Assembly (NCBI RefSeq): GCF_003751945.1 | Contig: NZ_RJKL01000001.1 | Span: forward strand, 5,146,001-5,210,000 | Origin: Couchioplanes caeruleus | GTDB taxonomy: Bacteria > Actinomycetota > Actinomycetes > Mycobacteriales > Micromonosporaceae | Length of the DNA: 64,000 nt | Reading direction: 5' to 3' | Shown: piece by piece, positions 9,802-17,197 of the stretch | How the letters are laid out: each line of letters opens with the position of its first letter | Position numbering within the stretch: position 1 is the first letter of the stretch | Made by a program: the position numbers and the translations under genes | The notes under the pieces: generated by a model | What the model saw: only the letters and a program-made list of their open reading frames with translations | Told to the model about the DNA's origin: nothing | Database searches by the model: none

Positions 9802-9910
9802 GTCACGGTGGGCTCGGGGGAGGGGATGACCCACTCCGGGCGGTCAGGCTTGATCCCTGCGTGGGCCATGCCTCCCGGCGAAGCCGTCGTGGCCGCTCCG
9901 CGTGGGTCGG
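9802..9910. repeat. Structured dispersed repeat, copy 1 (downstream of gpmA)
   Basis: About 108 bp closely similar to 12872-12980. The core GACCCACTCCGGGCGGTCAG and the following 30 bp are nearly identical. The flanks can pair (GGCT...AGCC, GGGAGG...CCTCCC), so the RNA would fold as a long hairpin with the conserved core in the loop. No coding frame is conserved between the copies. Confidence 0.8.
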
Positions 9911-9942
9911 TCACGCACCTGGTGGGCGGTCCCGAACTGGCT

Positions 9943-9970
9943 CGAGGCCGGGGCGCATGCCCCGGCCTCG
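9943..9970. terminator. Bidirectional terminator between gpmA and phoU
   Basis: A perfect 12-bp GC-rich stem (arms 9943-9954 and 9959-9970) with a GCAT loop, lying between two convergent genes. There is no long T tract, as is common in actinobacteria. Confidence 0.85.
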
Positions 9971-9981
9971 CCGATGAAAGG

Positions 9982-10629
9982 TCAGTCCTGGGCCTGCTCG
10001 CCGGTGATCAGGTAGATCATGTGCTGGCCCGAGTTGACCGCGTGGTCGGCGTAGCGCTCGTAGAAGCGGCCGAGCAGGGCGCCGTCGATCGCCGTCTCCG
10101 CGCCGTAGGGCCAGTCGTCGTGGAGCAGGACCTTGAACAGGTCACGCTCCAGGTCGTCCATGGCGTCGTCGTCCTTCTCGAGCTCGGCCGCGAGGTCGGC
10201 GTCGGGATTGGCGAGAACGTTGGTGATCTTGTCGGCCATGCGGTCGGCCACCTCGGCCATCTGCCGAAAGACCGGGCGCAGCTCCGCCGGTACGGCCGGC
10301 GAGGGGTGGCGGCGCAGCGCGGTCTTGGCCACGTGCTCGGCCAGGTCGCCCATGCGTTCGAGGTCGGCGGAGATGTGCAGGGCGGTGATCACCATGCGCA
10401 GGTCGGAGGCGACCGGCGCCTGCCGGGCGATGGTGTCGGCGACCTTCGTCTCGACCTGGCGGTAGATCTCGTCGACCTCGGCGTCGCGGGTCACGACGGA
10501 CTCGGCGGCTTCGCGGTCGGCGGTCAGCAGGGCGGTGGTCGCCTTCCGCAGCGCGGCGCGTACGGCCTCCGCCATCGTCACCAGCAGGCGACTGACCTCG
10601 TTGAGGTCGGCTTGAAACTCCTCGCGCAT
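9982..10629 (-). CDS. phoU: Phosphate-specific transport accessory protein PhoU
   Basis: A 215-residue all-helical protein made of two PhoU repeats. The first repeat contains VTRDAEVDEIYRQVE and MVITALHISADLERMGDLAEH. The second contains DDDAMDDLERDL and ALLGRFYERYADHAVNSG. These are the E/D-xxx-D metal-binding signatures. PhoU damps Pho regulon signalling, linking the Pst transporter to the PhoR/SenX3 kinase in the cytoplasm. It is transcribed divergently from senX3-regX3, exactly as phoU and phoRP are in Streptomyces. Start ATG 10629. Confidence 0.95.
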   Translation of the reverse strand: MREEFQADLNEVSRLLVTMAEAVRAALRKATTALLTADREAAESVVTRDAEVDEIYRQVETKVADTIARQAPVASDLRMVITALHISADLERMGDLAEHVAKTALRRHPSPAVPAELRPVFRQMAEVADRMADKITNVLANPDADLAAELEKDDDAMDDLERDLFKVLLHDDWPYGAETAIDGALLGRFYERYADHAVNSGQHMIYLITGEQAQD

Positions 10630-10730
10630 GTTCCGTCCCGATGTTCGTGGGCTGCCTCGGCCTCAGAGGCCGGAGAGCCGGGTGTGCAGGGCTTGCCGGA
10701 GCAACGCTAAGAGGATCCGGCTGCGCGGAC

Positions 10731-10768
10731 ATGAACGGCGGTGAACGACGCCGGGCCGGATGGTGAAC
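10731..10768. promoter_or_regulatory. Candidate PHO box in the phoU / senX3 divergent promoter
   Basis: Three same-direction GTTCAC/GTTCAT half-sites are read on the minus strand (plus-strand ATGAAC 10731-10736, GTGAAC 10741-10746, GTGAAC 10763-10768). The last two start 22 bp apart, two periods of the 11-bp direct-repeat unit bound by actinobacterial PhoP. The site lies between the two divergent starts, where autoregulation is expected. Confidence 0.55.
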
Positions 10769-10840
10769 ATTCCTCGAAGCGCGCCGGATTTGTCCGATTA
10801 TCCGCGCGGTCCAGGTAAACAATGACCCTACGATCGCTGC

Positions 10841-12145
10841 GTGGACACGGCAAACGGCATCGCTCTCCTCCTGGCCGCGCTCGCCGGCGGCGGGGCGGCC
10901 GGGTGGCTGCTGTCCCGCGCCCGCAGGCCCGGCCAGGCCGCGCCGAGGACGGCCGACCTTCCGGCCGTCCCGACCAAGGGGGGACGAAAGATCGACACCG
11001 ACGAGGAGCCGAGCGGCAAGCACGGTCTCAAGGGTCTCGGCCGCAAGAGCCTCGACTCGCTGCGGGTGGGCGTGGTGGTGCTGGACGCGGAGGACCACCC
11101 CGCACTCGTCAACCCGGCGGCGCGGGCGATGGGGCTGCTCCGCTCCGGTGGCGCCCCCGGCACCCTCGCGGCGCATCCGATCCTGCGCACGCTGGCCGGT
11201 CAGGTGCGCCGTACGGGCGTACGCCGGGAGGTCGAGCTCGATCTGCCCCGAGGACGCGCCGGCAGTGCCCACGCGCCTCTGGGCCTGCACCTGCGCGCGG
11301 TGGCGCTCAACTCCACCCACGTCGCGATCGAGGCCGCCGACGTCACCGAGTCGCACCGCCTCGCCCGGGTGCGGCGCGACTTCGTCGCCAACGTGAGCCA
11401 TGAGCTCAAGACCCCCATCGGTGCGCTGCAACTGCTCGCCGAGGCGCTGCTCGACGCGACCGCCATGCCCGAGACCTCCCCGGAGGCGCAGTCCGAGGAC
11501 TTGATCGCCGCCCGCCGCTTCGCCGAACGCATCCACCACGAGTCCGCCCGGATGGGCCGGCTCGTCAACGAACTGCTCGAGCTCACCCGCCTGCAGGGCG
11601 CCGAGCCGCTGCCCACGCCGGAGCCGGTCGCCGTCGACTGGGTCATCGCCGAGGTCGTCGACCGGACCCGGACGACGGCGGCGGCGAAGCACATCGAGGT
11701 CGTCTACACCGGGCCCAAGGGCGCCACGGTGTACGGCAGCGACAGCCAGGTCGCCACCGCGGTGACCAACCTCGTGGAGAACGCGATCGCCTACTCGGGC
11801 GAGAACACCCGCGTCGCGCTGAGCATGCGCCAGGACGACGACTGGATCGAGATCGACGTCACCGACCAGGGCATCGGGATCGCCCCGCACGACGTCGACC
11901 GGATCTTCGAGCGGTTCTACCGTGCCGACCAGGCCCGTTCCCGGTCCACCGGCGGCACCGGCCTGGGCCTGGCGATCGTCAAACACATCGCCACGAACCA
12001 CGGTGGCCGCGTCGACGTGTCCAGCACGCTCGGCGGTGGTTCGACGTTCACCCTGCGCCTACCGGCGCGACCCCCGGAGTCCCCGCTGCCGTTACCGGCG
12101 GCGATTGAGATCGAGTCCGGCGCGGCCGGGCTCCCCTCGGCCTGA
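10841..12145 (+). CDS. senX3: Phosphate-sensing sensor histidine kinase (SenX3/PhoR type)
   Basis: A 434-residue kinase. One N-terminal membrane segment (about residues 4-25) is followed by a PAS-like region (LDSLRVGVVVLDAEDHPALVNPAA, about 60-85). Then come the HisKA box FVANVSHELKTPIGAL with the phospho-accepting His and the ATPase motifs NLVENAIAYS (N box), DQGIGIAP (G1), FERFYRAD (F box) and GGTGLGLAIVKH (G2). The GTG at 10841 is the start. The cognate regulator follows after 29 bp. By family knowledge the pair answers phosphate limitation, with PhoU and Pst restraining the kinase. The absence of a large extracellular sensor domain fits this. Confidence 0.94.
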   Translation: MDTANGIALLLAALAGGGAAGWLLSRARRPGQAAPRTADLPAVPTKGGRKIDTDEEPSGKHGLKGLGRKSLDSLRVGVVVLDAEDHPALVNPAARAMGLLRSGGAPGTLAAHPILRTLAGQVRRTGVRREVELDLPRGRAGSAHAPLGLHLRAVALNSTHVAIEAADVTESHRLARVRRDFVANVSHELKTPIGALQLLAEALLDATAMPETSPEAQSEDLIAARRFAERIHHESARMGRLVNELLELTRLQGAEPLPTPEPVAVDWVIAEVVDRTRTTAAAKHIEVVYTGPKGATVYGSDSQVATAVTNLVENAIAYSGENTRVALSMRQDDDWIEIDVTDQGIGIAPHDVDRIFERFYRADQARSRSTGGTGLGLAIVKHIATNHGGRVDVSSTLGGGSTFTLRLPARPPESPLPLPAAIEIESGAAGLPSA

Positions 12146-12174
12146 CGGCCGGCGGAGTAGGAAAGGAATCCCCA

Positions 12175-12858
12175 TTGGCTCGCGTGCTCGTGGTCGAGGA
12201 TGAGGAGTCGTTCTCCGACGCCCTGTCGTACATGCTCCGCAAGGAGGGCTTCGAGGTCTCGGTCGCACCGACCGGCACCTCGGCGCTGACCCAGTTCGAC
12301 CGGACCGGCGCCGACATCGTCCTGCTCGACCTCATGTTGCCCGAGATGTCCGGCACGGAGGTGTGCCGGCAACTGCGGCAGCGCTCCGCCGTACCCATCA
12401 TCATGGTCACCGCCCGGGACAGCGAGATCGACAAGGTGGTCGGCCTGGAGATCGGCGCCGACGACTACGTCACCAAGCCGTACTCGCCGCGTGAGCTGGT
12501 CGCCCGCATCCGCGCCGTGCTGCGGCGCCAGGGCGCCGAGGCGGCCGAGGTGACGACGCCGACGCTGGCGGCCGGTCCGGTCCGGATGGACGTGGAACGC
12601 CACGTCGTGACGGTCGACGGGGCCGGGGTCCAGTTGCCGCTGAAGGAGTTCGAGCTGCTCGAGCTGCTGCTGCGCAACGCCGGCCGGGTGCTGACCCGCG
12701 GCCAGCTCATCGACCGGGTCTGGGGCGCGGACTACGTAGGCGACACCAAGACCCTGGACGTGCACGTGAAGCGGTTGCGGTCGAAGGTGGAGCCGGAGCC
12801 GAGCGCGCCGCGCTACATCGTCACCGTGCGGGGCCTCGGCTACAAGTTCGAGCCGTGA
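12175..12858 (+). CDS. regX3: OmpR/PhoB-family response regulator RegX3 (PhoP)
   Basis: A 227-residue regulator. The receiver has the acidic pocket EDEE (residues 8-11), phospho-acceptor Asp52 in LLDLMLPE and Lys in TKPYSPREL. The C-terminal winged helix shows LLLRNAGRVLTRGQLIDRVWG and the recognition helix TLDVHVKRLRSKVE. The start is a rare TTG at 12175, supported by GGAAAGGA at 12160-12167. It is phosphorylated by the adjacent kinase and probably binds the GTTCAC repeats upstream of phoU/senX3 as well as other Pho genes. A structured repeat follows within 15 bp of the stop. Confidence 0.95.
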   Translation: MARVLVVEDEESFSDALSYMLRKEGFEVSVAPTGTSALTQFDRTGADIVLLDLMLPEMSGTEVCRQLRQRSAVPIIMVTARDSEIDKVVGLEIGADDYVTKPYSPRELVARIRAVLRRQGAEAAEVTTPTLAAGPVRMDVERHVVTVDGAGVQLPLKEFELLELLLRNAGRVLTRGQLIDRVWGADYVGDTKTLDVHVKRLRSKVEPEPSAPRYIVTVRGLGYKFEP

Positions 12859-12871
12859 CGGTTTCGGGTTG

Positions 12872-12980
12872 GTCACCGTGGGGCTTCGGGGCTGGGGACG
12901 ACCCACTCCGGGCGGTCAGGCTTGATCCCTGCGCGGGCCATCCCCTTCCCCGAAGCCGTTGTGGTCGCTCTGCGCGGGCA
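12872..12980. repeat. Structured dispersed repeat, copy 2 (downstream of regX3)
   Basis: Close copy of 9802-9910. Here the ends form a clear hairpin: GGCTTCGGGG (12882-12891) pairs perfectly with CCCCGAAGCC (about 12949-12958), and GGGGA/TCCCC extends it after a 2/2 internal loop. The conserved core lies in the terminal loop. It may terminate the senX3-regX3 transcript. Confidence 0.8.
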
Positions 12981-13015
12981 TGCTCCGGCCCGGCTGCGCC
13001 CGGCTGCCACCGCTA

Positions 13016-13897
13016 CTACTGCGTCTCGGCGGCGGGGGGTGTCGCGGGTTCGCGCCCGCCGCGCTTCTTCGGGGCCCGGGACGCCTCCGCGGCGACGGTG
13101 GCCGGGTGCGGCGCGACCATGCGTGAGGCGACCCGGGCGTCGCAGAGCCGGGCCAGCTCGGTGTAAGCCTCCTGGCCGATGAGCGCGGCCAGCTCCGGAC
13201 CGTACGAGCGGTACATCGGCTCGGTGCCCACGTGCGCGTCCGGCGAGGAGGTGCACCACCAGTCCAGGTCGTGGCCGCCCGGGCCCCAGCCGCGGCGGTC
13301 GAACTCGGTCAGCGTGGAGAGCAGATACTTGGTGCCGTCCGCGCGCTTGGTCCAGTCCTGTTCCCGGCGTACCGGCAGTTGCCAGCACACGTCGGGCTTG
13401 TAGGTCAGCGGGTGGACGCCGTCGCGCAGCGCCTGGGCGTGCAGGGCGCAACCGCCGCCGCCCGGGAAGCCGGCGTCGTTGAGGAAGACGCAGGGGCCGT
13501 CGTCGGGCTGGGTGGCCGTACGTCGGGCCGGCTTGGCGCCGTCGATGGTGTCCATCTCCGTGTAGTTCTTGAACCCGCGCCGGTAGTGCTGCCAGTTCTC
13601 GGGCGTCAGCTTGGCAGCCGCCTGCTTGGTCCTGTTCTCGTCGTCGGCGTCGGTGAAGAACGCGCCGTGCGAACAGCATCCGTCCTGCGCGCGCCCGGCG
13701 ATGATGCCGTGGCAGGCGGAGCCGAACACGCACGTCCACCGGGACAACAGCCAGGTCAGGTCGGCGCGGACGACGTGCTGCCCGTCGGCGGGGTCGACGA
13801 ACTCGATCCACTCGCGAGGGAAATCGGGCTCGACCTCGCGGGCGCGGGCTGCTGCCGCGTCGTCCATGATGATGCGGAGCTGGGTGCGGCGACTCAC
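13016..13897 (-). CDS. Conserved cysteine-rich protein of unknown function (Rv0495c-like position)
   Basis: A 293-residue protein from a GTG at 13897; a longer form from ATG 13957 is possible. It carries many conserved-looking cysteines: [37 protein letters not shown] and WWC. Their spacing suggests metal or Fe-S binding, but I do not recognise a characterised family. The N-terminus has an FVDP...[15 protein letters not shown] phrase. In M. tuberculosis a conserved hypothetical (Rv0495c) sits in the same place, transcribed against senX3-regX3, so it is an old core actinobacterial gene. The C-terminus (about 35 residues) is Ala/Lys/Arg-rich and probably disordered. Confidence 0.7.
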   Translation of the reverse strand: MSRRTQLRIIMDDAAAARAREVEPDFPREWIEFVDPADGQHVVRADLTWLLSRWTCVFGSACHGIIAGRAQDGCCSHGAFFTDADDENRTKQAAAKLTPENWQHYRRGFKNYTEMDTIDGAKPARRTATQPDDGPCVFLNDAGFPGGGGCALHAQALRDGVHPLTYKPDVCWQLPVRREQDWTKRADGTKYLLSTLTEFDRRGWGPGGHDLDWWCTSSPDAHVGTEPMYRSYGPELAALIGQEAYTELARLCDARVASRMVAPHPATVAAEASRAPKKRGGREPATPPAAETQ

Positions 13898-14009
13898 CTG
13901 CGACAGCGTACGCGCGCCCGCCGGCCAACCGCGCTCAGCGGGCCGGTTTGTCCTCATGTATACCGACCGAGGAACTGGCAGCCGTGCCGGACGGGTCTAC
14001 CCTTGACGC

Positions 14010-14843
14010 GTGGCTTCCCATGTCCCCGTGATCCTTTCCAGCTCCTCCGTCTTTCCCGAGCCCACCGCGGCCACGTTCGAGATGGCGGCGACGGTGGGCT
14101 ACGACGGCGTCGAGGTCATGGTCTGGACGGACGCCGTCAGCCAGGACGCCGGCGCTTTGCAGGGCCTGGCGAAGCACTACGGCGTGCCGGTCCTGTCGGT
14201 GCACGCGCCGTGCCTGCTGGTGACCCAGCGGGTGTGGAGCCCCGACCCGTGGGAGCGGCTCGGCCGGGCCGCCCAGCTCGCCGAGGCGCTCGGCGCGCCG
14301 ACCGTGGTCGTGCATCCGCCGTTCACCTGGCAGCGCGACTACGCCCGCAACTTCGCCCAGGGGCTGGCCAAGGTGCAGGCCCGGCATCCGGACACGACCT
14401 TCGCGATCGAGAACATGTACCCGGTGCGGATGGCGGGGCGCACCTTCGTCCCGTACGTGCCGGGGTGGGACCCGACCGAGGCCGGCTACGACGCGTACAC
14501 GCTGGATCTTTCGCATTGCGCGGCCGCGCGGACCGACTCGCTGGAGATGGCCGACCGGATGGGTTCCGGGCTCAAGCACGTCCATCTGGGCGACGGCACC
14601 GGGGAGGGCCGGGACGAGCATCTAGTGCCCGGCCGGGGCAACCAGCCGTGCGCCGAGCTGCTGCGGTCACTGTCCAGCCGCGGATTCCGGGGTTCCGTCG
14701 CGCTGGAGGTGTCGACCCGCAAGGTGACCAGCCGCGAGAAGCGGGTGCAGGACCTGCGGGAGTCGCTGGAGTTCGCCCGCCGTCACCTCGCCCCGGCAGG
14801 CTCGGCGGCCCCGGCCGTCACCTCCGACGTCAGGCGGGGGTGA
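14010..14843 (+). CDS. Sugar phosphate isomerase/epimerase-like TIM-barrel protein (Rv0498-like)
   Basis: A 277-residue AP-endonuclease-2 / xylose-isomerase-like TIM barrel. Putative metal ligands appear at the expected strand ends: VHAPC, VVVHPP, AIENMYP, LDLSHC, LKHVHLGDG and ALEVSTR. That makes it a likely divalent-metal enzyme acting on a sugar or sugar phosphate, but substrate is unknown. GTG start at 14010. The gene corresponds by order to M. tuberculosis Rv0498. Its 3' end overlaps the convergent CGNR gene by 14 bp, with no terminator between. Confidence 0.83.
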   Translation: MASHVPVILSSSSVFPEPTAATFEMAATVGYDGVEVMVWTDAVSQDAGALQGLAKHYGVPVLSVHAPCLLVTQRVWSPDPWERLGRAAQLAEALGAPTVVVHPPFTWQRDYARNFAQGLAKVQARHPDTTFAIENMYPVRMAGRTFVPYVPGWDPTEAGYDAYTLDLSHCAAARTDSLEMADRMGSGLKHVHLGDGTGEGRDEHLVPGRGNQPCAELLRSLSSRGFRGSVALEVSTRKVTSREKRVQDLRESLEFARRHLAPAGSAAPAVTSDVRRG

Positions 14844-15366
14844 GGGTGGCGGCGCGCTTGCGGGCGCGGTGTGCCGCCACATGCGAGCGGGTGGCGCAGC
14901 GCTCGGAGCAGAAGCGGCGGCAGTTGTTCGACGACGTGTCCAGGTAGACGTTGCCGCAGCGCTCGTCGGCGCAGATGCCGAAGCGCGCGCTGCCGTACTC
15001 GCACAGCCAGACCGACAGGCCCCAGACCGCGCCCGCCAGGAACTCGGCGCTCACCGACGCTCCCCGGCTGGTGACGTGCATGTGCCAGTCGTTGGCGTCG
15101 TGGCCGGAGATGCGCGGCTGCACCGGATGCACCTCCAGGAGCGCGTTCAGCTCGGCGACGGCGTCCGTGTCGCGGCCGGAGGTGCCGTACTCGAAGACTT
15201 CGCGGAGCCGGCGCTGGGCACGGCGGAATGCCGCGAGATCCTTCTCGGTGACCTCGTCGCCCATCCAGCCGAGCTCGCCGCCGAAGAGCGCCCGCAACCC
15301 GGCGAGGTCGTCGAGCCTCGCGTTGACAAGCTCCACCGCCGTGCGTGCGTACGCATCGAAGTTCAC
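14830..15366 (-). CDS. CGNR zinc-finger transcriptional regulator (ABATE domain)
   Basis: A 178-residue protein. The N-terminal two thirds form the ABATE-type helical domain (NARLDDLAGLRALFGGEL, then RRAQRRLREVFEYG). The C-terminus is a CGNR finger with paired cysteines: GICADERCGNVYLD, then RRFCSERCATRSHVAAHR. By family knowledge these are DNA-binding regulators, often stress-related. The GTG at 15366 is preferred over an upstream start because VNFDAY begins the conserved region. The gene is not present at this place in mycobacteria and so is probably lineage-specific. It overlaps the convergent TIM-barrel gene at the 3' ends. Confidence 0.85.
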   Translation of the reverse strand: MNFDAYARTAVELVNARLDDLAGLRALFGGELGWMGDEVTEKDLAAFRRAQRRLREVFEYGTSGRDTDAVAELNALLEVHPVQPRISGHDANDWHMHVTSRGASVSAEFLAGAVWGLSVWLCEYGSARFGICADERCGNVYLDTSSNNCRRFCSERCATRSHVAAHRARKRAATLTPA

Positions 15367-15482
15367 CCGACAACGGTAACCGCCCGGGTCCCGGACCGAC
15401 ATGGTCGGCGTGCCGGGCCGGGCACCATTGGCGGTGGCGGCTCCGCCGCATCCTGCTGGGACACGGGCGATACGCTCGCCTC

Positions 15483-16403
15483 ATGCTCCGATCCGTCTTC
15501 CTCGCCGCCGCCCGGTCATCCCGGATGGAGCGGCTGATTTCGACCGCCCCCGTCACCAAGGGGATCGTCACGCGGTTCGTCGCCGGCACGGGTGTCGACG
15601 ACGCTCTGCGCGTCACTAGCACGCTGGCCGGCGACGGCCTGGCAATCACTCTGGACTACCTCGGCGAGGACACGCTGACGGCGGAGCAGGCGACGGCCAC
15701 CAAGGATCAGTACCTCACCCTGCTCAAGGAGCTCAAGGGCGCCGGGCTGACGCCGGCGGCCGAGGTCAGCCTGAAGCTCTCGGCCATGGGTCAGAAGATC
15801 GACGACCGGATGGCGTACGAGCACGCGCGCGCGATCTGCGCCGCGGCGGTCGAGGCGGGCACCACGGTGACCCTCGACATGGAGGACCACACCACCACGG
15901 ACTCGACGCTGGAGATCCTCGCCGAGCTGCGCAAGGACTACCCGAGCACGGGTGCGGTGCTGCAGGCCTACCTGCGGCGCACCGAGGGCGACTGCCGGGA
16001 GCTGTCCGCCGCCGGGTCGCGGGTGCGCCTCTGCAAGGGCGCGTACGCCGAGCCGGAGTCGGTTGCGTACCAGTCTGCGCTCGACGTGGACAAGGCATAC
16101 GTGCGCTGCCTCAACATCCTGATGTCGGGCGAGGGCTATCCGATGATCGCCTCGCACGACCCGCGGATCATCGCCATCGCCGAGGACCGGGCCCGCTGGT
16201 TCGACCGGCGCCCCGACGAGTTCGAGTTCCAGATGCTCTACGGCATCCGCCCGGAGGAGCAGGCCCGGCTGGCGGCCGCCGGCCACACCGTGCGCGTCTA
16301 CGTCCCGTACGGCGACGAGTGGTACGGCTACCTGATGCGCCGCATCGCCGAGCGCCCGGCAAACCTGGCGTTCTTCGGCAAAGCACTCACGAGCAAGAAG
16401 TAG
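15483..16403 (+). CDS. Proline dehydrogenase (monofunctional PRODH)
   Basis: A 306-residue FAD-dependent enzyme that oxidises proline to pyrroline-5-carboxylate. The length is typical of monofunctional actinobacterial PRODH. Recognisable segments are TLDYLGED, AAEVSLKLSAMGQ, VTLDMEDHTTTD, RLCKGAYAEPESVAYQ (substrate/flavin region), MIASHDPR and FQMLYGIRPEEQ, then VYVPYGDEWYGYLMRRIAERPAN, which carries the paired Arg residues that bind the proline carboxylate. The ATG at 15483 is the natural start. No P5C dehydrogenase gene is adjacent, so the second step must be encoded elsewhere. Confidence 0.93.
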   Translation: MLRSVFLAAARSSRMERLISTAPVTKGIVTRFVAGTGVDDALRVTSTLAGDGLAITLDYLGEDTLTAEQATATKDQYLTLLKELKGAGLTPAAEVSLKLSAMGQKIDDRMAYEHARAICAAAVEAGTTVTLDMEDHTTTDSTLEILAELRKDYPSTGAVLQAYLRRTEGDCRELSAAGSRVRLCKGAYAEPESVAYQSALDVDKAYVRCLNILMSGEGYPMIASHDPRIIAIAEDRARWFDRRPDEFEFQMLYGIRPEEQARLAAAGHTVRVYVPYGDEWYGYLMRRIAERPANLAFFGKALTSKK

Positions 16404-16458
16404 GTCACCTTCCGGGATAAAACCCGCGTGTCGCCTTGACTTTTTGTAGCCATTTCAC

Positions 16459-16486
16459 GGAACGCATCGCCCTGGTAACAGACGTC
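16459..16486 (+). promoter_or_regulatory. Weak candidate ECF-type promoter upstream of the HTH gene
   Basis: GGAAC (16459-16463) and CGTC (16483-16486) are 19 bp apart, resembling extracytoplasmic-function sigma elements but with long spacing. A TTGACT box (16436-16441) nearby has no matching -10. Position about 95 bp before the HTH start is reasonable. Confidence 0.25.
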
Positions 16487-16516
16487 TCGATACCGTACTG
16501 ATGACACGCGCGCCCA

Positions 16517-16550
16517 CCGCCGCGGCGCAAGGCCTGTCCGGCCGCGGCGG
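16517..16550. terminator. Hairpin between proline dehydrogenase and the HTH gene
   Basis: A perfect 10-bp stem (CCGCCGCGGC at 16517-16526, GCCGCGGCGG at 16541-16550) with a 14-nt loop. It may terminate the PRODH transcript or structure the leader of the HTH gene, which starts 30 bp on. Confidence 0.5.
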
Positions 16551-16580
16551 AGGCGCCTGCGAAAGGATCGGTGCGAGGAG

Positions 16581-16796
16581 ATGACGGGTCCAGCAGCCCA
16601 GACGGAGGAGCGCCTTGCCGAGGTGCGCTTCCTGACCGTGGCCGAGGTTGCCGCGCTCATGCGGGTCTCCAAGATGACCGTCTACCGGCTGGTGCACGGC
16701 GGCGAGCTGAGCGCCGTACGGGTGGGCCGCTCGTTCCGGGTGCCCGAGCACGCCGTGCACACCTATCTGCGAGGAGCCTTCTCGCAGACCGCGTGA
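16581..16796 (+). CDS. Small excisionase/MerR-type HTH DNA-binding protein (Rv0500A-like)
   Basis: A 71-residue protein that is almost entirely one winged helix-turn-helix: FLTVAEVAALMRVSKMTVYR is the HTH and GELSAVRVGRSFRVPEHAV the wing. This is the helix_turn_helix_17 / excisionase fold, also used by BldC, but the sequence is not BldC itself. In M. tuberculosis a gene of the same size (Rv0500A) precedes the bS22 gene (Rv0500B) and galE2-like Rv0501, as here. A GAGGAG directly abuts the ATG, and AAAGGA lies 13 bp upstream. Its regulatory target is unknown. Confidence 0.87.
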   Translation: MTGPAAQTEERLAEVRFLTVAEVAALMRVSKMTVYRLVHGGELSAVRVGRSFRVPEHAVHTYLRGAFSQTA

Positions 16797-17040
16797 CGGA
16801 GCGGAGGGTTCGGCGGAGCTGGTGACGGCCGGCCGTGGGCGTCCGGGCCGGTGCGGTCCGGGCGTTCGCGCGAGGGGCCGTGTTGGTCCCCCGGAGGCCG
16901 GGCCGCTACGCTGGAGCGGTTCGCCCCGTGATACCCGTGTGCGTTTGGGCGCCACGGCCGAGGGGCAAACCGTTGTCAGTCCGGTCGGCGCGCCACTGCG
17001 TGCGCAGCGACCGGCCCACATGGTTCGAGAGGCATGACGT

Positions 17041-17142
17041 ATGGGCTCCGTGGTCAAGAAGCGCCGCAAGCGTATGGCGAAGAAGAAGCACCGTAAGCTG
17101 CTGCGCAAGACCCGCGTCCAGCGTCGCCGTCTCGGCAAGTGA
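17041..17142 (+). CDS. 33-residue ribosomal protein bS22 (AURKAIP1/COX24 domain)
   Basis: A very short, extremely basic protein ([20 protein letters not shown] start, ending RRRLGK), with Lys and Arg making up more than half of its 33 residues. The sequence [22 protein letters not shown] is the hallmark of the AURKAIP1/COX24 family. By family knowledge it is the small-subunit protein bS22 seen in mycobacterial ribosome structures and equals Rv0500B. ATG 17041 is preceded by GAGAGG (17027-17032) at an 8-bp distance. Such genes are often missed because of size. Confidence 0.9.
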   Translation: MGSVVKKRRKRMAKKKHRKLLRKTRVQRRRLGK

Positions 17143-17197
17143 CGCCCGGCCGGGTCACTGACCCGGCCCGCTCACCTGCCTTCCCCCCAAGCCGCAC

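Noticed and set aside
16581..16796. BldC as identity of the small HTH protein
   Set aside because: Same fold and size but different sequence; gene order points to the Rv0500A family instead.
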